Positions 9,493 to 21,500 of a stretch of DNA of 43,766 nucleotides are shown piece by piece; position 1 is the stretch's first letter, and every line of letters begins with the position of its first letter. Made by a program: the position numbers and the translations under genes. The notes under the pieces are model-generated. The model was not told the origin of the DNA. It saw nothing but the letters and a program-made list of their open reading frames with translations, and ran no database searches. The stretch lies in NCBI GenBank assembly GCA_036897625.1, contig JAYMTA010000086.1, positions 1-43,766 on the forward strand. The letters are read 5' to 3'. The stretch comes from Pelargonium cotyledonis. Its lineage: Eukaryota > Streptophyta > Magnoliopsida > Geraniales > Geraniaceae.

Positions 9493-12167
9493 TATACATA
9501 AATATAAATTTGGTGGATCCCCACACGAGTTAAACAACATAAACCTAATAATCAATTTTTGGTAAATGTAAAATATAATCCGTTATAGCCTAACAAAATA
9601 ATAAGTTGATGAAAACTCATTTAAAATCACTTATACCAATTTAAGTGAATTTGTGGGAGTGAAGTGATCCGTTCGGATTCATAATTTTAAATGAAATGTA
9701 ATCACGTTATTAGTTTAACTGATGTAACATTATATCAGTCAACTGATATACATTATACATATTTTTGTAATAGGGTAAAAAAAATCATGAATTTGTATAC
9801 TCTACTTATAAAACTCAAAACTCGATCATAAATTCACATCATTTTGGTTGAAGCTAAGGCTAGATCTTTTCGATTCCATATACCGATATGATCCGACCTT
9901 GTCGAGAACCCAAGGTCCCTAATCGACGGAAGTATGAAATTATGAATTTTATTTTAAAACACATGACAAGCGACAAGAAAATAATTGAACAAATACAGAA
10001 TAAAATAATGCAATTAATCAACGTGTCGCGTTTGCGTTAACTCGACCAGCACATTAAATTAATGACACTACACATCTCCATGTATTGTCAACCTTTGATT
10101 TAAGATACTAAACTTTATTCCAAGTCAACTTTTGTTGGTATTGTGATTATTGTTTTTGTAAACCTTAACACAATCCACGAAGTCTTGGTTGGTGAACCGC
10201 GGTTTCATCGTGTGTCCCAAATGGCGCAGTTGGCGCCGCAAGAGGTGGTGGTAATGAGTGGCTCAGCCACCACAAGTGGTGGCAGACATGGTGGTTCATG
10301 AAGGCCTTGGTTTCATAAATTGATACAATTTACAATATTTTTTTAGAGCCTATTAATTATATAATTGTGATTGGTTGAGCTCGATACAGTGAATCCATGT
10401 CATGTTTATGTTGTAAACTCAACATTATATATGATCGTATCGAGATGACGTTGAATATATAACACAATAACACAATTAATGTTAAAACAATATGTTGATG
10501 CTATCAAATCTCATATCATTAGTTAATGACTCGTTAATTTTTGTCTCTTAGCAAGGCATATACTAGCGGCACCCATAAGCCATACACATTTTGTGGATTC
10601 AGGTAAGTGGGTAACATAAGATGAATTCGATCAAAATTAAGACCGACACAACCACTTGAATATGAACATTTTACATATACAACCCAAAACAACAAGACAT
10701 GCCCATTCCGGTCAAGTCTAGTTATGTTTTTTTTCATCTTGAACCTGACTTGATCCGAATTGCCAGTTCTATAAAATATATTTTCATTCCGTCTTCATTA
10801 TATCATTTATAGCTATATTGCGCCAAAGATTGAAAAAGAATAAGAAAAGAAATAGAAAATATGAGTATCATAAATTGCATCTAATCTCATTTATTGTTTG
10901 TTTAAGTTCAACATTACAACACAATTTTTAAATGTATCATTTTCATGTTGACTCATGCAACTCATAACTGGTCTACTACACGACTCAAAAACTGCACATT
11001 TGAGCTAAGTAACAACACTAACTAAAAAATAAAAACAAAACACAATGTTTCAAATTTCATGCTCCTATATTGTACTCATTTGAGAAAATATAAACTTTTT
11101 AAATACAATTTAGTACTTTCAAAATATAAAATGACACAATTAACCTTATGAAATTATTTGAGTAGACATTAATTACCAATCCTAAAATTTCTATTAATTA
11201 GATACATCTTGAGCAATTAATGGTGAAATATTTGGTACTCTCAACAACAATACAATTAATTAGTTGTCTTTCCTCATCTTTAATTGCTTTCTTTTTTTAG
11301 TACAAGCTTTATTATTTTATGATTTGTGGACCTAATGCTTTTGGTTAATATTCACATCATATTAAATAATTTAATTATGCTTATCTCAATTTATTTTGAC
11401 TTGACATCTTTATAAAACTAATAATTTTTTTTATCAACAATAATACATAAATAAGAAAAGATACTAGGTTGTCTCAACCACTAAATTTTGTCAAAAATGT
11501 TAATAATAATACATAAATGAAAAAAAAAAAAAAACTAAAAGTTTTGTTGATTACTTGATTTCAGTCAAAGACATGATTTGATACTCTCATTTTCAAATTA
11601 AATGTCACCGTAGATAAATTCTTGTTTCAAAATAAATGTCACTTTCTACTTTTACTTCTCTGTAATGCCATTTATCATAATTGCAGTGAACTACCAATAA
11701 TAAGTTGTGTCTTCATTCCAGGTACTTTAAAATAACTCCGTGATTCATAATTAGGGTTATCTTTCGGTCTAAAATAGGATTGTATCGATTCTCCAAGACA
11801 TGAACCAAAAGGCTAGGCCAGGCCAGGCCGAATTTGGGCCAGAAAGATACATTTTTAAGAGAAAAATTCATAAAGAATATTTAAATGTGATTAGAGTGAA
11901 CTGAGTGATGAATAATGGAGACACTAAAATGCAAATCCAAACCGAATTTAGATCGGAACAGACCTGATCAAACCATAACCAAGGACAGACCAGAGACTGG
12001 TCCGATATAATTGAAAGGAAGTTCAACAAAGTGGCAAAACAATATAAATGTTGTAGGCTTGTAGCAGCTGAGGGCAGTTCAAAATTTCAAACTGCTACAC
12101 ATAAATTATATCCCAAAACGACCATACTTCACATCCTCTACTCCACCCAATGTCACACCTTTCAATA

Positions 12168-12335
12168 TAGGGGCAATGCGAGTCCTGGACTTTGAAGAGT
12201 CGGGCCAAAAAACCGTAAGTGTATTTATCGGCCTACTTTTTAGCAGTCTTAAGTCTTAACTTAGCTCGTCAGCTAAAATGCATGGGTTTTCTGACCCAGC
12301 CCATTTATGACCCGCGGCCCGAATCGCCGGCTCTA
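12168..12335. mobile_element. hAT-like MITE, TIR TAG(A/G)GNNGGCAAT
   Basis: The left end is TAGGGGCAATGCG. The right end, CGAATCGCCGGCTCTA, reads TAGAGCCGGCGATTCG on the other strand. The interior is rich in GGGCC/GGCCC and has no ORF. It belongs with the elements at 12630, 25772, 26779, 28663, 29102, 31192 and 33026. Confidence 0.5.
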
Positions 12336-12629
12336 ACTTTGAAATATAAGTGAACCCCAAGATATCTCATTTTCATATAGCTCCCAACCAGAACAGAATC
12401 ATTTGCAGTCTTGCACCTTAAATGTTGTTTAAATGAATGTTAGTGCATAATGCAAAACTCACCTGAGCAACCTCGCAGTGTCCAGATATTGCAGCCTCAG
12501 CATTTCTCGCTCCTTCCAACTAACCGATACATCCATTAGTCAACTCCGGAGCCATTACAGGAGCTTCTTTGAGTTTCATGACTGACCTTTCCTGCAGGCT
12601 CAACATATATATCTCCTATAATCTTAATA

Positions 12630-12763
12630 TACAGCTGGCAATTCGGGTTTTGGGTTGGAAGACCCAACTAAACCTGAGTCGACCTGAAAATTGATCGGGT
12701 CAATTTTATGTTACCTGAACTAGCAAAATGTGGGTCAGGTTACGGGTTCAAATTCCCAGCTCA
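12630..12763. mobile_element. hAT-like MITE, short copy
   Basis: The left end is TACAGCTGGCAATTCGGGTT. The right end is GGGTTCAAATTCCCAGCTCA, nearly its reverse complement. The interior carries GGGTTGGAAGACCC and similar family words. It is about 134 bases, without an ORF. Confidence 0.5.
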
Positions 12764-13205
12764 GAAAGCTGGAATGAATCTAATATGTTGTTTCTAGCAT
12801 TATGACAAGTAGAAAATTCGAAAACAATGTGGAAGAATAGTGACAAAAACAACAATCTAAATTACAAAAAAGTTATCGTTTTACAACCCCAAAACTTTCA
12901 AGTGTTTACATGTCTTGTTCTTCCCTAGGCTGTCTCCATAGAAACTAGCCTCTCAGAAACTAAAATATCAGGATGAGAGATTAATAATCAACTTCCTGAA
13001 CCCTAAAGTCAAAATTCTTATACATGGTGAACAGTGAGAACCACAACTTTATTAACCATTGTTGTATCGGGATGTTTACCATCATCCCAGGTAGGAGTTT
13101 TTTTTTATAAAGAAACTTTCCATCATGTCGAGAAAAATTGAGGAATTTTAGACCCTGTAGGCATTTGCGGAGGAAATAACACTAGGAAATCGAATCCAAA
13201 GATAC

Positions 13206-16200
13206 TTACGGGTACGAATCTGGAGATACTTTTTCACTGATTGTAGAACCAACTTCTGGGCCACCCTTGCGATATTGGATGAGAAACTCGACAGGGTATC
13301 CTTTCAGCTTATGGGGCACAATATCGAGATCATAGAAAGTTAATGCTGCAAAACACACCATAAACGCGAATGAGAGTTTAAAAAACCGAAGTAAAGAACT
13401 ACAAGCTTCTTCTGCTAACCAGATAAATGGACTAACCATTTTCGGATACAACCGTATCTGTAGTAAGGGCATTGATCTGATCAAGATTGAATATGTCGGG
13501 ATTGGGCAACGGAAATGGAACCTTGTTGAGTAACATATCTCGGGGGTTCGCTATTGCCTGAAATCATTTACAAACCATAACCACTTAATTAATAGACAAA
13601 TGATGAAGATACGACCCACTAATAATTTACAGTGTTTGCTCTTGGTGTATGTGCATTTTATTTATATGAATGCGGTAATTATCATGCTCGTATGAGATAC
13701 AACGACCATACAACGTCGTACCAATGGCACCATACCACGCATGCGCATTAAGGTATAAAATGTTAGCTTTGTGACGTGAATATGTGAGTATCAGGAACAA
13801 GTCATAACTCATAATAAATAAGATACAGGAAAACCACATCACCATGGAATCCAACATGTTCGCCATAAGGAATTGAAAACTCAGATTATTTTGTGATATG
13901 AAGTCCCATATCGGGAATTGAAAAGATAAAATGTAATCCTCCACAAAACAGAACAGTTTTCACCTAATGAAAGTGTTACTGCTTACCCATTATGAGTGAA
14001 TTCTCATTTTCCTACTCTAACTAGCGCACAGAAAACTGGGGCACAGGGCACAGATTGAGCACATAAGTATGCCTAAAGGTTAGAGCTCTTTTCGGGTTGA
14101 AAATAAAAATTCTCTCCCATACTGTATGTGACCCTGCGTCCATACCTATGTTTTTCTCTCCAAAACAAGAAGTATAATATGCTGACCAACGATTCTGAAG
14201 TTGTTCATAATGCACTTACATACATGATAGCAGAAAACAGAATCAATAGCATTCACTTCCCTCTGGTATCGGAAAAAATGCAGAAGATGATATTTACCTT
14301 AGCAATGGGAAAAGGAAACTTCACATAATGAGGCCATTCACGGATCGTTTCATACATAAGTTCAGCCTGCGGCGTGCAAAATTTTAGTAACAATGAGATC
14401 TAGAATAACTGCAACAAAACACTGAGGGAAAAAGGGAGATATGTTACCAACTCATGCACAGTGAAAATATCTGGCCCACCAAGCTCGAACACTTTTCCCA
14501 TGCTGGCACCATCATCCTTCATGGCCGCCACAATTGCAGCAGCAACATCAACAACATATACAGGTTGGATTCTACAGAAGAAGAAGAAAAAAAAAACATC
14601 AAAAGGATTTAAACACCTTCTCAATCGGGGCATTATACCTTAGCACTTCGGTTCTGAAAAAATTGTCAGAAAATAAGGTCATCAGGCTTGCAACAAATTT
14701 TTCAAAACATACTTGGTAGATCCACCGCCAATAAGTGGAAGAAAGCCATATTTCTTTGTGAACTGTGCCCAACGATTCATAATCCTATCCTCTGTACCAA
14801 TCATTGCAGCAGGTTTCATAATGGTGGCCTGCAGTTGGAAGCATGAGCTAGATACTTGTTGAGATATCCAGAACCAGGGAATGTAATAATAGAGACTATC
14901 TTAAGCATCATTCATACACATAACAGAAGCAGACATCAAGTCTTTGTACAAATCCAGAACAATGTAACTTTCTTGAGCATCATTCATTAACACAGATAAC
15001 CAATCTATTTGCTAGGGTTAAAGTACTTTAACTAAATAGTTTATATGGAATTTAAAATAAATCATGATATAAAGAGAAAATGACAAGTCTCTAATCCATC
15101 GTCAACTCAGTCAACTGGTATCGAGTTTTCATGGCATTAGGAAAGCAAGCATAACAGCACCACACGAGATTTGAATATAAAATTTAGGTGAATTGCATTC
15201 GGGTGCTTCAAATGATTGCCTCTAATCATTAGAGGATAACGGTGATATGTAGTGTATAGCAGTATCATCACACAAGTATAAGATTCACCTCTGGTAGATG
15301 TCTCATAATAGCTTCCTCTGCAGCAGCTTTAGCTCTTAGCATTCTGGATGGAGACGATGAAGATGCCCCTAAGCAGGAAACTTGGATAAATCTCATGATA
15401 CCACCATGTTCTTTAGCAATCTGCATGTAACAAGCCAAGAAAAACATCAGCCACCAATAATGTTTGTATGTAACCTGGAGAAAAGAGTTGCCCAGGTGAA
15501 TATTCAAGGATCCAAGGATGGAGGATAAAATCAAAATCCTCCTCATAAGACCACCGCACCACCATGACTATTACATATAATAATAAAAAATGAACAAAGA
15601 GATAAAACTGCAGTAGATAAGCTCACCGTTGCAAGTTGTTCAGCCATATAATGGTTCACTTCCTCAAAGCCATAATTTCTTGTCTCATACTCCCTTCCTG
15701 TTAATAAAGAGAATAACTAAGCTCATGACAGGTCATGACTCTGAAATTGTATTTTTGTAGGTAACATTAGCTGTTCACACATACATACCTATAAGATTGA
15801 TAACGACATTTGCTTTTGCCATCACCGCCTTAATTGAGTTTTCATCTCTAGGGTTGTATTTCATTGGCACTATCTGAGTGAATCAAGCGTACAAAAGTCT
15901 AAATTACAGGGAAAGGCAATATGATAGAACAAATACACGAACAAATCAGCAATACAAACTTTTTGGCACTTCATATGCAAACATAAATTTCAAGGCATAG
16001 AAAAACATCTACTACTGCACCTGTCCTAAATCACCCATCAATTTGAGATGACGATGAGAATCCTCAGACCCTCGAAAAGGAACTAAGACCTGAGATCCCA
16101 TTTTAGCTGGGAAGAAAATACCGAATCAGCAAAAAATAAGCATAACTTCGTCTAAAATAAGAGCACTTTTCACCATCAAGTTCTCTTTCATTTTTTTATA

Positions 16201-17352
16201 AAGAGAACTCTGCAATAGAAAAAGAACAAGCATATTAAAGAACACACACAAGTTCAAATTAAACTCACCAAGTTGTTGCACAAGATAACGACCAAGAAAC
16301 CCAGTAGCTCCAAAAACTGTAGCAACAATGCCACTGAAAACCATAAATACTTTCCAAAGTTAATAAATAACGCAGCAGCATTAACAAAAATTCAACTCAA
16401 TTGCATAACTCAGGCCAATCATAATAAAAATAACACACAAAGCTTAAAATTCATTTCCACATAATACATATTCTTCTACAACCAAACAAAGAGCTAATAC
16501 TCAACCAAAAACAATTAAACTTTTCATTTCTGAAAATTTTCTCGAAAGCCATACAAATAGACAACTATGTAAGAAAGCCAGCGATACCAGCCTCGAGCAT
16601 TAACTAGAGCTTCAAATTCATAATTATCATAAGCAACTCAGTTGCACAATTCCTGCCAAGCATACAAAAATTTAACCAGACTAAGGAAAAACAGACACAC
16701 GGAACTTATTCTACAGCAACCTAACAAAGAGAGCCAAAAATAATAATTCAAAATCCTCATTTCCTTTCCTTGACATTTTCTCGGAAACCAAACAAACAGA
16801 TAACTAAGATAGAAAGCTAGTGATACCTGGCTCAAGCATTAACAAGAACTTGAAATTGTCATAAGCAACTCAATTGCACAGCTAGAGAAAAATAGACAAA
16901 CAACTTAAAATTTCATTCCATTTTCTACCGCAACCTAACAAATAGAGCTAAAACTCTAACAAAAAAAATTAATTCAAAAACAACATTTCCTTTCTATTCC
17001 GCAACATTTTCTAGGAAACCAAACAATCAGATACCTAGTGACACATACATACCTCACGGAGGATCTTCCACCAGTTCCCTTGCGAACAAGGTGCCCAACG
17101 CCTCTCTGCGCGAGGATAGATCCGTACCGCGGATGATCAGCTCCATAATCTGCGAATCAAGCATCAACATCAGCAACTTGACGCCACGAAACCAGATCAA
17201 ATGCATCGAAACTCCTAGCAATTGATGCGTACTGTACCAAATGCGAACAAGATTAAAAAAAAAATGGAGGATGTGAAGTTACACTGATTGGTGAGCGGAT
17301 AGATTAATCTGAGAGACGATTGCTGGCTCCAACGCCTCGAAACAGCCTGCAT
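13206..17352 (-). CDS. NDUFA9: NADH dehydrogenase 1 alpha subcomplex subunit 9 (complex I 39 kDa)
   Basis: Twelve exons on the - strand give 391 aa: 17283-17352, 17053-17149, 16269-16333, 16021-16106, 15789-15873, 15627-15697, 15289-15420, 14713-14828, 14448-14571, 14298-14366, 13437-13557, 13206-13345. All introns are GT-AG and the phases close. Residues 1 to about 45 (MQAVSRRWSQQ..., basic and Ser-rich) look like a mitochondrial targeting peptide. An NAD(P)-binding Rossmann fold starts at about residue 57, with GATGFLG at 64-70. Other conserved stretches are KANVVINLIGREYETRN, GGIMRFIQVSCLGAS, RMLRAKAAAEEA, MIGTEDRIMNRW, FELGGPD and HKLKGYPVEFLIQYRKGGP. The protein is an atypical short-chain-dehydrogenase-like accessory subunit that binds NADPH in the peripheral arm of complex I. 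Arabidopsis At2g20360 is about 402 aa. Intron 2 has a tandem triplication. Confidence 0.94.
16470..17050. repeat. three tandem copies in NDUFA9 intron 2
   Basis: The anchor AACAAA(G/T)AGAGC occurs at about 16485, 16723 and 16937 (spacings about 238 and 214). Each copy also has CATTTTCTCGGAAACCAAAC, ATAAGCAACTCA(G/A)TTGCACA and a CATTAAC element. The copy nearest exon 2 ends at its donor (17051-17052). On the - strand the two outer copies carry decayed look-alikes of that donor (GTATCGCT and GTATCACT near 16587 and 16827). Confidence 0.75.
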
Positions 17353-17379
17353 CGTTCAGCGCCACAAGTGACCACAACA

Positions 17380-17530
17380 CACTCACAGAGAAGAAGAAGA
17401 AGAAGCAGCAGCAGCAGCTACAGAGACACTGAAGACGATGACATCATCTGATGGGCCGGGCCGAGTAGATACGAGCTCGGTTCGATATGTTTTATGGGCC
17501 TGCTATATGTAACAGTCGGGCCAATAAGTC
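17380..17530 (-). promoter_or_regulatory. NDUFA9 5' UTR and promoter with TGGGCC elements
   Basis: Trinucleotide runs (GAA)n and (GCA)n lie at 17390-17420 just upstream of the ATG, probably in the 5' UTR. Site II type motifs TGGGCC/GGCCCA occur at about 17453, 17495 and 17518. Clusters of these elements are common upstream of plant nuclear genes for mitochondrial and ribosomal proteins, which fits a complex I subunit. Confidence 0.5.
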
Positions 17531-17532
17531 TA

Positions 17533-18519
17533 AGTTGCTTTCGAAACGACGTGTCGTTTAATTAACAATTTGAGTTTATCTTGATTGGATAGTTCAGTTC
17601 ATTTACTTAATTGTGTCGTATTTCTGTTGAATAGAACAAATTTTAAAAATTGTTTGAAAATAGTTGTTCATTAAACAAAGATCCGTGCCAATTAAATCCA
17701 AGATGAAGGGGAATCGGTTGATCTTTGAATTTGATGATTTTCAAGTAATTCGAGTTCTTCGGGCCTAAGAGAAGGCTACCAATACCTTTGGTCTCGTGAA
17801 TTTTCATTTTCTCTTGATTTTGTGAATAAAGCGACTCGTGCATTAGTTAGCTCCTTTAGTTCAATATTAGGTGTAGAGAGACTCATGCAAGTTAGTTAGT
17901 ATCCAACTAATGCAGAACATGTTTGTGCCAGTCGTGCAGTGTTAACACGACACATCATGATCGTGTTTGGTGTTCATAAATATGTTGTATCCATGTTCAA
18001 TACGATTACTAAATAGGTAGTGTTCACAATGGATCGTGATACATATAGTCAATCTCAAGCTTCAGCACAATACAAACATATCACGCACTCGGCTTCAAAA
18101 CTGACTCATTAATCAAACCTGAAATCAACAACATTGATAAAGAAGTTGCCTGTTCGGGTTTTGGGTTGAAAAGACCTGAACTGAACCCGAACCACAATAA
18201 TCGCGGGTTCTTGCAGGATTCAGCCCACATGTCAGGTCATTTTGTGGGTTTATATAAAATGTGTGCATTTCATACAACAAATCCAACTCGAATACTAACC
18301 AAAATTGCAAATCGAATATCATGTCTGAGTTCATCCATATTGTCAGCTGTAAAATGATACTTATAACAGCATAAGCAAACTGAAAGCAAATGCAAAATAG
18401 AATACTTTTATTATATCCTTGCAAGAATGTGTAAAACAATAGAATGGATCAAGAAAAAATCACAGATCAACGTTGGTAATGGCGCCAAGAAATGTGCCAT
18501 ATTGACGGGTTTATGTACC
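17533..18519. other. spacer between NDUFA9 and the decarboxylase
   Basis: No gene is supported. Bases about 17930-18110 contain a TCGTGTT/AACACGAC-rich repeat fragment. Bases about 18145-18320 hold one arm of a GGGTTTTGGGTT-type element like that at 12630, with no clear second end. Confidence 0.5.
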
Positions 18520-21500
18520 CTAATGATTCCCGAGCAGAACAGAGGCCTCGTCTTGCAAAACCTTCCATGCTGCGATAACATGCCTCTCTTCTGTTAATGG
18601 AGCTCCTACTGCAAATCGTAGAATGTAGCTACCTGATAAAACCTGCGCAAAATATTACAAGCAAGAAACTTAAACTCGGTGATCACCAATCCAACAGAAG
18701 TATGACGGGTTTATGTACGGGTTAAATTTTCCTGCACACTCTGCTGTTCAAATGAATAAGTTTTAGCCTCTATACTGACAAAAAGTGAGGTTTATTTCAT
18801 TGCAATCGGTTCAGGACAATTATGAACCCGTAAAACACACTGTGGATCTCGGGAAAATGCCAGCAAATCTCAGGACAATCTAGGAGCCACAGAAAGATTT
18901 AACCCTTTGGTTTATACGACAATGCCAGCAAATGTGCACATTGGGAAAATGTAATAGCTAAAAGAATGAACTTACTGTATGAGAAATGAAAATCTTTCCA
19001 GTAGAGTTCACGGCCTCTAGTAGATCTTTGTTTAGTTTATTTCCGCTGCTGTCATTATTGTCCGGAGGCAAGAGTCGGAAACAAACTAATGAAAATAACC
19101 GAGGAGCGACAACCTGACAGCATGAGATGTGATGATTAGCCCGCGATAATAGCTGCAGAAAATAATTTCATATAAACAATAGACAAGAAACTTTCATTAT
19201 ATTCAAAGGTATTTAAAGGTGAAAAGAAACTATAGTGTAACCTTTAGGAAATGATAGAACAATCAATTTCATAAAATATTGTCACTTCAAATCTTGGGTC
19301 TTGCGACAGCAAAGCTGGTTTTCTAGCGTGAGTTCTGCCCAAGCCTATATAAGTTGAGGATATGAAGTAAAAAATGAAAGGAAAGAGGTAGGAATGGTAA
19401 AGGGATCTGGAGCTTGCTTGGACACTAACATGATGGGATTTCAAGGCTTGAAAGGGGCAGGGTTAGTACCATAGCAAGCTGATTTTCTAGCGTGCATTCT
19501 ACCCAAGCCCATGTAATTAAGTTGAGAATACAAAGGTGTGTTATACAGAGTTAAAGGAGAAAAGAAACTATAGTGGAGCTATTAGGAAGTGATAGAACAA
19601 TCAATTGCATAAACATATTGTCACCTCAAATCTTGGGTCTTACAACAGAAAAGACGGTTTTCCACCGTGAGTTCTACCCAAGCCTATATAAGTTGAGAAT
19701 ATGAAGTAAAAAATGAAATGAAAGAGGTAGGGACGGTAAAGGGATCTGGGGGTTGCTTGGCCGCTAACTTGACGGGGTATCAAGGCTTGAAGGGGGGAGG
19801 GTTAGTGACCATAGCAAGCCGATTTTCTAGCATGAGTTCTACCCAAGCCCATGTAGGTTGAGAATACAAAGGTGTGTTATAGCGAGTTAAAGGAGAAAAG
19901 AAACTATAGTGGAGCTTTTAGGAAATGATATAACAATCAATTTCATAAACATATTGTCACCTCAAATCTTGGGTCTTGAGCAATAAACTCCTCGAAACAT
20001 TGAGCTAACTTGATATGGTTTCTTATGTACTGCTGAAGGTTTTCCAAACCATATAGCCGTAACACCATCCACAATTTTAATGACCTGGAAAACAGCAATG
20101 GATTAGCGACCTAATAAAGACATAGTTCTCCTTGTTCTGAAGAGGAAAAAAAATCTTAACAAAATGTCAAAGGCTTTGAGGCAAAATGTTCAAAGGCGCA
20201 CCTGAAGCGCCGCCCAAGAGGAATTTGCCAATCTTTGTAATCCACAACCAGGTTTGCTTCAGAAGCCTAAAGTATTTATCATTAACATATAAGTTACATG
20301 CGCAGACCAATTCATAGAACTAATAATATAGTCAAGATAACATATCAACAAATATCATGATAAAACCCCATCACATAGTTTTATCAGTGTCTGATCCAAC
20401 TTCTACTAGATTAATGGAAGGATGATTTATTTTTTACCAAATAAAATTAGTATAAATTATATCACATCGTTACGTATTTTCACAAGTTGCTAAGGTCATC
20501 TAACCAATATTTAAGGTACATTCATTGGGCCATATGCTCTGCGAATGATAGGGATCAATTCGAAGGATGACAGACCTAATTGTTACTTGGGCTACTTCTT
20601 AACAACAGTCATTGCATAAATGTCAAGAGAATATGAAGACAAATGTAACAACATAGTAGATGCATTCCGATATAATTATTTTTCCTATTTATTATGTAAA
20701 CTGGTTGATAATAAAAATTCTGAGGACTAGAGTGAAGATTTTGAACAGTCCTACAAACTGCCTCCAATATGGGCTAAACCGAACAGTCATTTTTTCATAT
20801 TAAGACTTCTTGCACAATGTACCCAAAAAGGCGGGGAAAAAAGAATAAGGCACAGGCGTTGTGGGGAAAAACATACTTTGTTCTTCAGATACTCTGGATT
20901 TGTAGAGAGGGATTGAATCAAAGCATTTCTATCCTGTTGTCAAGGAAATAGCAGACATATTTAATAGTTTCCATGATAAAAAAAGGATGTGGCCTATAAC
21001 AAGAAACAAAGTATATTTATCTCTGTATGCTCCAGCATGGGGAGAGCCAAATATCGGGAACGTTTGACTTCTGTGAGTATTGAGAAGTTCATCCGCCTAA
21101 AAACAATATAGTAATTACAAAAGAATATTATGTGTGCACTTCATCGTGTATTGTAAGTAGACTCATATGCATACCTTAACCCAGAGTGTGGAACAATCAA
21201 AGTTTGTCAATAACCATTTATGTGCATTCATGTTAAATGAGTCAGCTTCTTCTACACCATCAATGTAGTGTCTGTATTCTGGACATATACAAGCACTTCC
21301 AGCATAAGCAGCATCCACATGAAACCACAATCCATTGCTCTGTCAAGAGTTGATACATGTCACGCATTAGTTAATTGCTAACTTCTATGTTTTAATATTG
21401 GGCTACACATAAAAGTTAATGTTTCCACTAATCTTATTAGTAGAGTTTGACTTCCACCAACTTATTCACTTCATATATATAATTTCATTATGGAACATTT

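Larger units (their letters stand above)
9525..13205. other. gene-poor AT-rich spacer between MUR3 and NDUFA9
   Basis: No coding region is supported. Two hAT-like inverted-repeat elements lie at 12168-12335 and 12630-12763. A piece with mariner-MITE-like words (TTTCAAAATAAATGTCAC) occurs at 11620-11645 without a clear partner end. A GTGG/CCAC-rich hairpin-like patch lies at about 10240-10290. Otherwise I see only AT-rich DNA. Confidence 0.55.

Noticed and set aside
10230-10300. GTGG/CCAC-rich patch that could form a hairpin
   Set aside because: Short and without terminator, tRNA or microRNA-precursor features I can support.
11575-11660. Mariner-MITE-like words near 11620
   Set aside because: Only one degenerate end could be seen, with no inverted partner or TA duplication, so no element is called.
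13627-13944. 105-codon minus-strand frame in an NDUFA9 intron
   Set aside because: Hydrophobic, AT-driven frame between well-defined exons with no family match.
21010-21100. Open stretch on - within decarboxylase intron 7 that could be read as an extra exon
   Set aside because: Exon 7 (ending WVK) joins exon 8 (DRNALIQ) directly in phase and matches the family. The stretch has no counterpart in the family and no GT donor in a suitable place.
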